The position numbers and the translations under genes were made by a program. Positions 6,807 through 12,581 of a stretch of 12,581 nt of DNA are shown here, in pieces; the first letter of the stretch is position 1, and each line of letters starts with the position of its first letter. Source of the DNA: an uncultured Sphingobacteriaceae bacterium (lineage in GTDB: Bacteria > Bacteroidota > Bacteroidia > Sphingobacteriales > Sphingobacteriaceae); assembly GCA_937875035.1 (NCBI GenBank), contig CALNCF010000369.1:1-12581 (forward strand), given 5' to 3'. A model generated the notes under the pieces. That model saw nothing but the letters and a program-made list of their open reading frames with translations. It did not search any database and was not told where the DNA came from.

Positions 6807-7262
6807 ATGGAAAAGTTTTTCAGGCTATTGCAGACAGACGATCATGTTTCGGGACTGATCTGCCGTTTAACATTAGGAATCGTGATGCTGCCACATGGGC
6901 TGCAATTATTGCCGGGCTGGTTCGGGGGCTATGGTTTCGAAGGAAGCATGGCGTATTTTACGCAGACCAAGGGAATGCCCTGGATACTGGGCTTCCTCGT
7001 GATCATGATCCAGGTATTCGGTTCGGCAGCCTTGTTGCTGGGCTTCGCCGGCAGGCTAATAGCCTTTGGCATGCTGGTGATCTTCGCAGGGATGGTGCTC
7101 AGCACTCATGCCCATCATTTCTTTATGAACTGGCACGGCGACCAGCAGGGCGAGGGCTTTGAATACCATATACTGGCCATGGGCCTGTCGCTTGTCGTGC
7201 TGCTGAAGGGTTCGGGAAAATATTCCGCAGACAGGCTGCTGATGCGCAGACGCTGTGGCTAA
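6807..7262 (+). CDS. DoxX family membrane protein
   Basis: This is a 151-aa four-helix inner-membrane protein of the DoxX/DoxD-like family. Membrane segments lie at about residues 15-33, 58-78, 82-100 and 119-135. Family signatures are LPHGLQLLPGWFGGYGF at 28-44 and the late GSGKYSADRLL at 135-145. Members are linked to thiosulfate:quinone oxidoreductase subunits or to redox and oxidative-stress functions, but most, like this one, have no proven reaction. The basic tail RRRC after the last helix fits the positive-inside rule. The ATG at 6807 follows a leader AAAACAAGATAT; the frame is open further upstream, but those codons overlap the promoter region and do not look like DoxX. Its TAA overlaps the convergent pseudouridine synthase TAG by 2 bases. 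Confidence 0.88.
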   Translation: MEKFFRLLQTDDHVSGLICRLTLGIVMLPHGLQLLPGWFGGYGFEGSMAYFTQTKGMPWILGFLVIMIQVFGSAALLLGFAGRLIAFGMLVIFAGMVLSTHAHHFFMNWHGDQQGEGFEYHILAMGLSLVVLLKGSGKYSADRLLMRRRCG

Positions 7263-7705
7263 ACGTCGAACTTATCCAGCATGCGGATCAGCACCTCGTA
7301 ATCCTTAGGGTACGGCGCCTCGATCACTACCGGGCTTTCGTCGATCAGCTTAAAGCCCACCTCTTTGGCATGCAGCGCGAAGCGTTTCATCATCGGCTGC
7401 TCTTCCTGGTCCTTCCCGGCTTTGTATTTACGTTTGATCTGTGAAAGATATACGGGCTTCCCGCCATAGGTTTCGTCCCCGGCAATGGAGGCTCGCTGGG
7501 TAGCCAGGTGGATACGGATCTGGTGCATACGCCCGGTGAGGGGCTGGCATTCTACCAGGGTATAATGCTTGTAGAACCTGATGGAATTGAAAATGGTTTC
7601 GGCACGCTTGCCGTCTGACCGGCTGATGGTCACCGTGCTGCGACCTTGGTTCAGGATCGGAAGATCGATCTTCAGGTTATCGAACACGTGATGCCCGTCG
7701 ATCAC
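7259..7705 (-). pseudogene. C-terminal fragment of an RluA-family pseudouridine synthase
   Basis: This 148-codon frame holds the second half of an RluA/RluD-type synthase: KRAETIFN (33-40) and the signature LTGRMHQIRIHLATQRASIAGDETYGG (56-82), followed by a normal family C-terminus. The frame is open for a few codons before the GTG at 7705 and there encodes Tyr-His-Ala just ahead of Val-Ile-Asp-Gly. That matches the KxYxAxVxG segment that should follow directly on the first half. The tyrosine lies upstream of any start codon in this frame. The GTG overlaps the TGA of the upstream fragment (GTGA), so a separate peptide could be translated by coupling, but it would lack the catalytic aspartate. 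The stop (TAG, 7259-7261) overlaps that of doxX. Read as the tail of a broken gene. Confidence 0.8.
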
Positions 7706-7929
7706 GGCATGGTAGATTCAGGTGTCTTAGCGATTACGAGGGCTCCGGAGGTTTCCTTATCCAGTCGGTGACAGATCTGCGCGTCATCACAATAGGCTTT
7801 CGCCATTTTCAGTAGGTTCATGGTCTCGCCCGCACGGTCATCCAGGGTACTTAAAAAAGCGGGCTTGTTCACCACGATCACTTCCTCGTTTTCGAACAGG
7901 ATCAGGTCTTTAAAATTCGGAATCTTCAT
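7702..7929 (-). pseudogene. N-terminal fragment of an RluA-family pseudouridine synthase
   Basis: These 75 codons from the ATG at 7929 carry the first half of an RluA-type 23S rRNA/tRNA pseudouridine synthase: VVNKPAFLSTLDDR (19-32) and HRLDKETSGALVIAK (54-68), with the catalytic Asp57. No S4 domain is present. After AKTPE (67-71) the family continues with about 17 residues of the type YRxLxxQFExRxVxK before a conserved Tyr; here the frame instead runs into STMP and TGA. The downstream frame resumes exactly at that Tyr only two bases later. The simplest reading is an internal deletion of 3n+1 bases (about 49) at 7714-7717, not a simple frameshift. It could be a real inactivation or an assembly error. 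A weak box CACCTTTG lies at 7955-7962 on this strand. Confidence 0.82.
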
Positions 7930-8013
7930 ATCGGCAATGCTAATGGAAAGGAGGCAAAGGTGCGAAATATATTCCTGATATCCATTCGCGCAAGCGCTGA
8001 ATTACGCGGGAAA

Positions 8014-9048
8014 TTATGCCTTTTTAAGAGTAAAGGCGAAGGTCGTCCCCACCCCTGGTGTGCTGCGCACGTTGATAGTCTGGTTGTGCGCCTCGATAAT
8101 GTGCTTCACGATCGACAGGCCAAGACCGGTTCCGCCGCGTTCTCTCGAACGGCTCTTATCTACCCGGTAGAAACGTTCGAAGAGGCGTTGCAGGTGCTCT
8201 TCGCTCACACCGATGCCATTGTCGGTGATCTCCACCAGCAGGTTCTCGTCCATGTCGTAGAGACCGACCAGGGTGTGTCCGTCGTTCTTACCATATTTGA
8301 TGGAATTGACGAGCAGGTTCACCAGTACCTGGCGGATACGGTCTTTGTCGGCTTCTACGATAAAAGGATGCGCACAGCCCTCTTTAAAGTCGAGGGTAAT
8401 GTTCTTTTCCGCGGCCTTCAGCTCCATGGAGTCGAAGATATCGTGGATCAGGTCCTGGATCTCGAAGGTTTCCATCTCCATCGTCATAAACCCTGATTCC
8501 AATTGGGAAATGGATTCCAGGTCTTCGACCAGGGCGGCAATACGATCGGTGCTCCGGGCGGCTTTCTTCAGGAAGTGCACCATCACTTCCGGATCGTCCA
8601 TGGCGCCGTCCAGCAGGGTGTTGAGATATCCCTGGATATTGAAAATGGGTGTTTTTAATTCATGGGACACATTGCCGAGGAATTCTTTGCGGTATGTTTC
8701 CATCTTGCGCAGCTGCGCGATCTCCATCGACTTGTCTTCGGCCCAGAGCCGTACTTCTTTCTCCACATCGGTAATCGGGTCGAGGGTACTCAGGTCCGGG
8801 TTCTTGGCGGGCTCCAGCCGCTTTATTTTCAGGTTGTGAATATTTTTATATACCAGCTTGATCTTGCGGTAAATGAACACTTCGATCGCATATAAGAACA
8901 GGAAATAGGTCGAAAAGAAGGTGATCGCCGTAATGGAAAGCAGGATCACGATGTTCTTTTCCAGGAAGAACGAGAAAAAACCAACAAGAAGGGCAACGAT
9001 CAGGGAAGTATAGAAAGAGATGCTTCTCGGGGTCGGATTTTTGGTCAT
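8014..9048 (-). CDS. Sensor histidine kinase, PhoR-like, with minimal sensor region
   Basis: This is a 344-aa inner-membrane kinase. Two membrane helices (about 12-29 and 33-57) are separated by only about four residues, so there is no periplasmic sensor domain. A HAMP-like or linker stretch follows (about 60-115). The dimerisation domain has the phospho-acceptor His129 in GNVSHELKTP (125-134). The ATPase domain has its N box at NLLVNSIKYG (244-253), G1 box DNGIG (276-280), F box FERFYRVDKS (290-299) and G2 box GGTGLGLS (305-312). All catalytic parts are intact. The ATG at 9048 overlaps the response-regulator stop by 4 bp, showing translational coupling with its cognate partner. It resembles the PhoR/BaeS-type kinases of Bacteroidota; the signal is unknown. 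Confidence 0.95.
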   Translation of the reverse strand: MTKNPTPRSISFYTSLIVALLVGFFSFFLEKNIVILLSITAITFFSTYFLFLYAIEVFIYRKIKLVYKNIHNLKIKRLEPAKNPDLSTLDPITDVEKEVRLWAEDKSMEIAQLRKMETYRKEFLGNVSHELKTPIFNIQGYLNTLLDGAMDDPEVMVHFLKKAARSTDRIAALVEDLESISQLESGFMTMEMETFEIQDLIHDIFDSMELKAAEKNITLDFKEGCAHPFIVEADKDRIRQVLVNLLVNSIKYGKNDGHTLVGLYDMDENLLVEITDNGIGVSEEHLQRLFERFYRVDKSRSRERGGTGLGLSIVKHIIEAHNQTINVRSTPGVGTTFAFTLKKA

Positions 9049-9731
9049 ATTTCGAATTTATAGCCCACACCCTTCACGGTCGTTACATAATCGTCGCCCA
9101 GCTTTTCGCGGAGCTTGCGGATGTGCACATCGATCGTACGGTTGGTCACTACCACGGAATCTTCCCAGATGTTATTCAGGATCACTTCCCTGGTAAATAC
9201 CTTGCCGGGCTTGGAGGCTAATAAATATAACAATTCAAATTCTTTCTTGGCAAGCACTACCTTGTTGCCGCGCTGAAACACCAAATAAGCTTCCCGGTCG
9301 ATCACCAGGTCGCCGATCTCCAGCTTGTTCTCCACTTCGTTTTCCGATTGTGAGTTACGGCGCAGGATGGCGTTGATCCGGCTGATGAGCGCGCGGGGCT
9401 TGATCGGCTTCGCGATATAATCGTCGGCTCCTACGTTGAAGCCTGAGATCTCGGAGTACTCTTCGCTCCGGGCCGTCAGGAACACCATGAACGTGGTCTT
9501 GAATTCAGGCATGGCCCTTAGCTGGCGGCAGGTTTCGATACCGTCGAGCTTCGGCATCATAATATCCAGGATGATCCGGTCCGGGGTATGCTTCTTAGCC
9601 ATTTGTATAGCTTCCAGGCCATTGTTCGCCGTGAAAACCGTGTAGCCTTCTTTCTTCAGGTTGTATTCGATCAGTTCCAGGATATCCGGTTCATCGTCTA
9701 CAATCAGGATCTTTTGCTTGTTCGTACTCAT
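9045..9731 (-). CDS. OmpR/PhoB-family response regulator
   Basis: This 228-aa DNA-binding response regulator has a receiver domain (about 5-122) with acidic pocket Asp12-Asp13, phospho-acceptor Asp56 in ILDIMMP, switch Thr86 and Lys108 in AKPIKP. The C-terminal winged helix (about 133-228) includes LAKKEFELLYLLASKPGKVFTRE (160-182), recognition helix RTIDVHIRKLREKLG (198-212) and the closing wing VKGVGYKFEI. It is phosphorylated by the adjacent kinase, whose gene overlaps it. The recognition helix and overall form are PhoB/PhoP-like, so phosphate response is possible but not shown; no pst or phoU gene is in the window. A direct-repeat array of TTTAAC hexamers upstream (9777-9824) suggests that it regulates itself. 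Confidence 0.95.
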   Translation of the reverse strand: MSTNKQKILIVDDEPDILELIEYNLKKEGYTVFTANNGLEAIQMAKKHTPDRIILDIMMPKLDGIETCRQLRAMPEFKTTFMVFLTARSEEYSEISGFNVGADDYIAKPIKPRALISRINAILRRNSQSENEVENKLEIGDLVIDREAYLVFQRGNKVVLAKKEFELLYLLASKPGKVFTREVILNNIWEDSVVVTNRTIDVHIRKLREKLGDDYVTTVKGVGYKFEI

Positions 9732-9747
9732 AAGTAGTAATTTGCTT

Positions 9748-9755
9748 CGAAAGTA
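9748..9755 (-). promoter_or_regulatory. Candidate -7 box for the two-component operon
   Basis: The minus strand reads TACTTTCG, five of six fixed positions of TAnnTTTG, 16 bp before the ATG. The hexamer array ends 21 bp further upstream, which would place it next to or over the -33 region. Confidence 0.3.
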
Positions 9756-9776
9756 CCGGTGCTATACAATCAATCG

Positions 9777-9824
9777 GTTAACTGTATGTTAAACAATTGT
9801 TAAATAGTTAAGGTTAAATTTAAA
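9777..9824 (-). promoter_or_regulatory. TTTAAC direct-repeat array, Pho-box-like, upstream of the response regulator
   Basis: On the minus strand, in the direction of the regulator gene, hexamers read TTTAAA (9824-9819), TTTAAC (9818-9813), CTTAAC (9812-9807), TTTAAC (9804-9799), TTTAAC (9793-9788) and GTTAAC (9782-9777). The last three are exactly 11 bp apart, one helical turn. OmpR/PhoB-family proteins bind direct repeats with 11-bp period, and the Bacillus PhoP box is built of TTAACA-like repeats. The array lies between the TlpA stop and the regulator start, so it most likely serves the two-component operon. Confidence 0.55.
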
Positions 9825-9829
9825 CTATC

Positions 9830-10939
9830 TTATGCTTCACTAAACAATTTCTTTAAGAATTCTTCCAGCTCCTCGCCTCTCAGGTTCTTTGCTACGATCT
9901 TTCCGTCTCTGTCGATCAGCACGGTAGCCGGGATCGCGTCCACCTTATATAACGCGGCAGCGGCTGAATTCCAGTATTGCAGGTCGGATACATGGATCCA
10001 GGTCAGCTTATCGTCCATAATGGCCTTGGTCCAGGCTTCCTTGGTCTTATCCAGCGAAACCCCGTAAATCTGGAATCCCTTACCCTTATAAGCATTGTAA
10101 AGCTTCACCACATTAGGGTTCTCCTGGCGGCAAGGGCCGCACCAGGATGCCCAGAAGTCGATCAGCACTACCTGTCCTTTAAGCGATGACAGGGATACCA
10201 TCTTGCCTGTCGGGTCCGGCAAATTCAGCTCCGGGGCCGGCTGACCCACGGCCAGCTTCCTGTAATCGTTGAATTTGTTGATATATAACCTGATGTATTC
10301 GCTTTGCTGTGCTTCAGCCGGGTATTTGTCCAGGATGCTTTCGATATAGGTGATATTTTCGTCCATGTTCAGATAGGACAGCGCGTATACCGCAACGATG
10401 GGGTCCTTGCTTTCGCTGATGAAGCTCTTGATGTCGTTCACCTGCTTGCCGATCACCTCCATATAACGGGCCTCCAGCTTTTTGGAGATCTCCTGAATAT
10501 CTGGGGAAGCCTGGTTACGCACCATCTCCGCCTGCAGGTTATTGATCTCGTTATAGGTGTTAATGAGGATGGTATTTACTTTTTTAATCGATTCGGAGGC
10601 TTCCGATCCTTCGATCTTGTAATCGCTCAGGGTCTTGGCTTTATCTACCGTTACTTTGACTGATGATTCATTATCCAGCACCAGATCTACAGCCGCTTCG
10701 TTATTGAAGATCAGGCGGTACACCCCGCGATCGGGCACGTTGCCAAGGAACTTGAACCTGCCGTTGTCTGTCAGCTCCATCGAATCGAGGATGGTCATCT
10801 GCCCGGCGATCTTCTCCAGGAATACCTTATCACCTGCTTTGGCGCCGATGAGCTCACCGGTAATTTCATATCCATTCTTCGGGGCACATGCGTAGAGCAG
10901 GCTTATACCGCCCAGTAATACCCATAAAATCTTCTTCAT
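9830..10939 (-). CDS. TlpA-like thiol-disulfide oxidoreductase lipoprotein (DUF4369-like N-domain)
   Basis: From the ATG at 10939 this is a 369-aa exported lipoprotein: MKK start, hydrophobic stretch, then lipobox LLYAC with Cys18 as the lipidated residue. Residues about 22-110 are beta-rich and resemble the DUF4369 domain often found before TlpA domains in Bacteroidota. A helical middle (about 112-225) follows. The C-terminal AhpC/TSA-thioredoxin domain (about 230-369) has active site WCGPC at 265-269, with the cis-proline in DAIPATVLIDRDG. It would act in the periplasm as a disulfide reductant or oxidant; the partner is unknown, with cytochrome c maturation and stress as usual guesses. An ATG eight codons upstream (10963) would spoil the signal peptide start. 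It begins 35 bp after gatB on the same strand. Confidence 0.92.
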   Translation of the reverse strand: MKKILWVLLGGISLLYACAPKNGYEITGELIGAKAGDKVFLEKIAGQMTILDSMELTDNGRFKFLGNVPDRGVYRLIFNNEAAVDLVLDNESSVKVTVDKAKTLSDYKIEGSEASESIKKVNTILINTYNEINNLQAEMVRNQASPDIQEISKKLEARYMEVIGKQVNDIKSFISESKDPIVAVYALSYLNMDENITYIESILDKYPAEAQQSEYIRLYINKFNDYRKLAVGQPAPELNLPDPTGKMVSLSSLKGQVVLIDFWASWCGPCRQENPNVVKLYNAYKGKGFQIYGVSLDKTKEAWTKAIMDDKLTWIHVSDLQYWNSAAAALYKVDAIPATVLIDRDGKIVAKNLRGEELEEFLKKLFSEA

Positions 10940-10974
10940 CGTGTGTGGAATATAGGTCCGCATTTTTTTAACAA

Positions 10975-12420
10975 TTATTTCTCTAACGCTTCAGCCAGCA
11001 GTTTGTTGGCTTCCTTCGGATCGAGCTTGCCCTTAGCCAGCTTCATCACCTCGCCCATGAACAACCCAAGCAGGTTCTCCTTGCCGGCCTTGTATTCGGC
11101 TACCTTCTCCGGGTATTTCGCCAGAGCTTCCTGTATAAAGCCCTGCACATCGTCGGAAGAGGTATTGATCAGCAGGTTGTTTTCGGTAGCGATCTGCTCC
11201 GGGCTGGCAGATGTATTGCGGATCATCTCCGGGAATAAACGGTCTTTGGCCATGCTCGAATTGATCTTGCCGCTGTCGATCAGCTCGATGAGCTCTGCGA
11301 TGCGCGATGCGCTCACCGGGAATTCCCTGATCTCTACAGCCTGCTCGTTCAGGTAAGATTTTACCGGGCCCATGATCCAGTTGGCGGCTGCTTTGTAATG
11401 AGTCGTATGTTTGATCAGCTCATCAAAATAGAACGCGATCTCTTTATTTTCCAGCAGGTTCGCCGCATCATAAGCGGAAAGCCCGTAAACGCCGGTATAT
11501 TTCAGGAACAACTGTTCAGGCAGCTCAGGCATGTGCTCGCGGATGGAGTCTACGTACGATTGCGCTAACTGAACCGGGGGAAGATCGGGTTCCGGGAAGT
11601 AACGGTAATCATTGGCCATCTCTTTCGAGCGCAGCACCGATGTGATGCCGGAGCCCGCGTCAAAGTTCAGGGTATTCTGATCGATATGACCACCCGCTTC
11701 GATCACGTCGATCTGGCGTTTCACTTCATATTCAATAGCCCGCTGTACATTACGGATGGAATTCAGGTTCTTCACCTCGCAGCGGTTACCCAGCTTCGTA
11801 TCTCCCTTTTTACGGACGGAGATGTTGGCATCGCAACGCATGCTGTTTCCGTCGCAGATATCAAGGTATCTCAGCACCTTGCGGATCTCGGCCAGGTAAA
11901 GCCCTGCTTCTTCGGCAGAACGGATATCGGGCTCCGATACGATCTCGATGAGGGGTACGCCCGCGCGGTTCAGGTCGATCAGCGAATCGTACACATCCTG
12001 GTCGTGCATGCTCTTACCCGCATCCTCTTCCATGTGAATACGGGTAATACCCACGGTCTTCTTTGTGCCATCGGCACGTTTCAGGTCGATATGTCCTTTC
12101 GTACAGATCGGTGTGGTATCCTGGGTGATCTGGTATCCCTTGGGAAGATCGGCGTAGAAATAGTTCTTACGCGCGTACTGGTTATCGAGACGGATCTCGC
12201 AATCGGTCGCGACCCCCATTTTGATCGCGTACTCGATCACCTTCTCATTCACCATAGGCAAGGTGCCGGGGTGCCCGAGGGTAATAACCGAGATGTTCGT
12301 ATTGGGATCATCGCCGTAACCGGCGGAATCGGATGAATAAGCTTTGCTCAGCGTAGATAGCTGCGCATGAATCTCCAGCCCTATCACGGCTTCGTACAAA
12401 TCGTATTTGCTGTCTGACAT
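10975..12420 (-). CDS. gatB: Asp-tRNA(Asn)/Glu-tRNA(Gln) amidotransferase subunit B
   Basis: This 481-aa subunit of the GatCAB complex binds mischarged Glu-tRNA(Gln) or Asp-tRNA(Asn) and activates the acyl group with ATP, using ammonia from GatA. Signatures in order: AVIGLEIHAQL (11-21), RKNYFYADLPKGYQIT (84-99), ITRIHMEEDAGKS (125-137), PLIEIVSEPDIRS (156-168), RCDANISVR (195-203), CEVKNLNS (214-221) and DYRYFPEPDLPP (271-282). The helical and YqeY-like C-terminal tRNA-binding domains end in KLDPKEANKLLAEALEK. The zinc-binding cysteines of some GatB proteins are absent in the 20-55 region, as in Staphylococcus aureus GatB. Length is normal. gatA and gatC are not in the window. A perfect TAnnTTTG box lies 17 bp upstream of the ATG. 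Confidence 0.97.
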   Translation of the reverse strand: MSDSKYDLYEAVIGLEIHAQLSTLSKAYSSDSAGYGDDPNTNISVITLGHPGTLPMVNEKVIEYAIKMGVATDCEIRLDNQYARKNYFYADLPKGYQITQDTTPICTKGHIDLKRADGTKKTVGITRIHMEEDAGKSMHDQDVYDSLIDLNRAGVPLIEIVSEPDIRSAEEAGLYLAEIRKVLRYLDICDGNSMRCDANISVRKKGDTKLGNRCEVKNLNSIRNVQRAIEYEVKRQIDVIEAGGHIDQNTLNFDAGSGITSVLRSKEMANDYRYFPEPDLPPVQLAQSYVDSIREHMPELPEQLFLKYTGVYGLSAYDAANLLENKEIAFYFDELIKHTTHYKAAANWIMGPVKSYLNEQAVEIREFPVSASRIAELIELIDSGKINSSMAKDRLFPEMIRNTSASPEQIATENNLLINTSSDDVQGFIQEALAKYPEKVAEYKAGKENLLGLFMGEVMKLAKGKLDPKEANKLLAEALEK

Positions 12421-12436
12421 ATACTCAAATAAGGCC

Positions 12437-12444
12437 CAAAGATA
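12437..12444 (-). promoter_or_regulatory. Candidate -7 box for gatB
   Basis: The minus strand reads TATCTTTG, an exact match to TAnnTTTG, 16 bp upstream of the gatB ATG. No -33 TTG was recognised. It suggests gatB has its own promoter despite a same-strand gene ending 62 bp upstream. Confidence 0.5.
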
Positions 12445-12482
12445 ATAAAATACCGGCAGTGTCCGAGGACTATACGAAGGAC

Positions 12483-12581
12483 TCAGATCATGCCTTTCAG
12501 GATGGAATAATATTCCAGGAGGGCTTCCCGGTGATCTTTACGGAGCAGGATAAAACGGATCGCCGAAATAAGACGGCGGGC
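12483..12581 (-). CDS. C-terminal end of an unrecognised protein (runs off the right edge)
   Basis: The minus strand is open from the right edge to a TGA at 12483-12485, encoding 32 residues: a basic, hydrophobic helix-like stretch (ARRLISAIRFILLRKD) followed by HREALLEYYSILKGMI. Orientation and codon use agree with gatB. Basic amphipathic tails of this kind occur at the end of membrane-associated glycosyltransferases, but this is only a guess; 32 codons are too few to name a family, and part of the frame could be open by chance. Confidence 0.5.
   Translation of the reverse strand, partial: ARRLISAIRFILLRKDHREALLEYYSILKGMI

Noticed and set aside
7702..7705. Programmed frameshift joining the two pseudouridine synthase frames
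   Set aside because: No slippery heptamer was seen, and a shift would not restore the roughly 17 conserved residues that are missing.
7980..8010. Possible hairpin TTCGCG...CGCGGGAA between the kinase and the synthase remnant
   Set aside because: The arms pair imperfectly with a long loop and no T-run, so it is not a credible terminator.
11686..12336. A 216-codon open frame on the plus strand inside gatB
   Set aside because: It is a shadow of the gatB frame; gatB motifs fully explain the region and the translated sequence has no recognisable domain.
12466..12483. Direct repeat AGTCCT, 12 bp apart on the minus strand, and the GTCC-GA-GGAC hairpin upstream of gatB
   Set aside because: The arms are only 4-6 bp, there is no T-run for a terminator, and such repeats are expected by chance.

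Overview
The window looks like a chromosomal stretch from a Bacteroidota bacterium, probably near Chitinophagales/Sphingobacteriales. The grounds are: protein families with a strong Bacteroidota flavour (the short CYCTKSSHF-type arginine decarboxylase, DUF4180, a DUF4369-like/TlpA lipoprotein, a GDYSSF-type Crp/Fnr regulator); A-rich leaders with little Shine-Dalgarno signal; and promoter-like TAnnTTTG boxes in front of several genes. This is inferred from family resemblance without a database search. I see no rRNA, tRNA, CRISPR array, insertion sequence or phage gene, and no convincing intrinsic terminator.

Left part (1-5418): a leftward block of arginase, argS and the start of a secreted FG-GAP/VCBS-repeat protein, divergent from a rightward pair of an arginine decarboxylase-family enzyme and a Crp/Fnr-like regulator. 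Three neighbouring genes thus use arginine: charging it to tRNA, hydrolysing it to ornithine and urea, and probably decarboxylating it to agmatine. The two catabolic enzymes share a 103-bp divergent promoter region.

Middle (5420-7929): leftward DUF4180 protein, leftward alpha/beta hydrolase, rightward DoxX-family membrane protein, and a leftward RluA-type pseudouridine synthase gene broken into two overlapping reading frames with about 17 expected residues missing. The hydrolase and doxX genes diverge from a 143-bp region holding a perfect TTGAAC-CA-GTTCAA palindrome. The convergent pairs here touch or nearly touch at their stops.

Right part (8014-12581): all leftward. From the right edge: the last 32 codons of an unrecognised protein, gatB, a TlpA-like thioredoxin lipoprotein, a PhoB-like response regulator, and a PhoR-like histidine kinase overlapping it by 4 bp. 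The kinase has almost no extracytoplasmic loop. In front of the regulator gene is a run of TTTAAC-type hexamers, three of them exactly 11 bp apart, the geometry expected of a PhoB/OmpR-family binding site.

Most of this is ordinary core genome. The points most worth a second look are the Pho-box-like array, the deleted RluA-type gene, the palindrome in front of doxX, and the arginine branch-point cluster. I found no clear undescribed multi-gene system.
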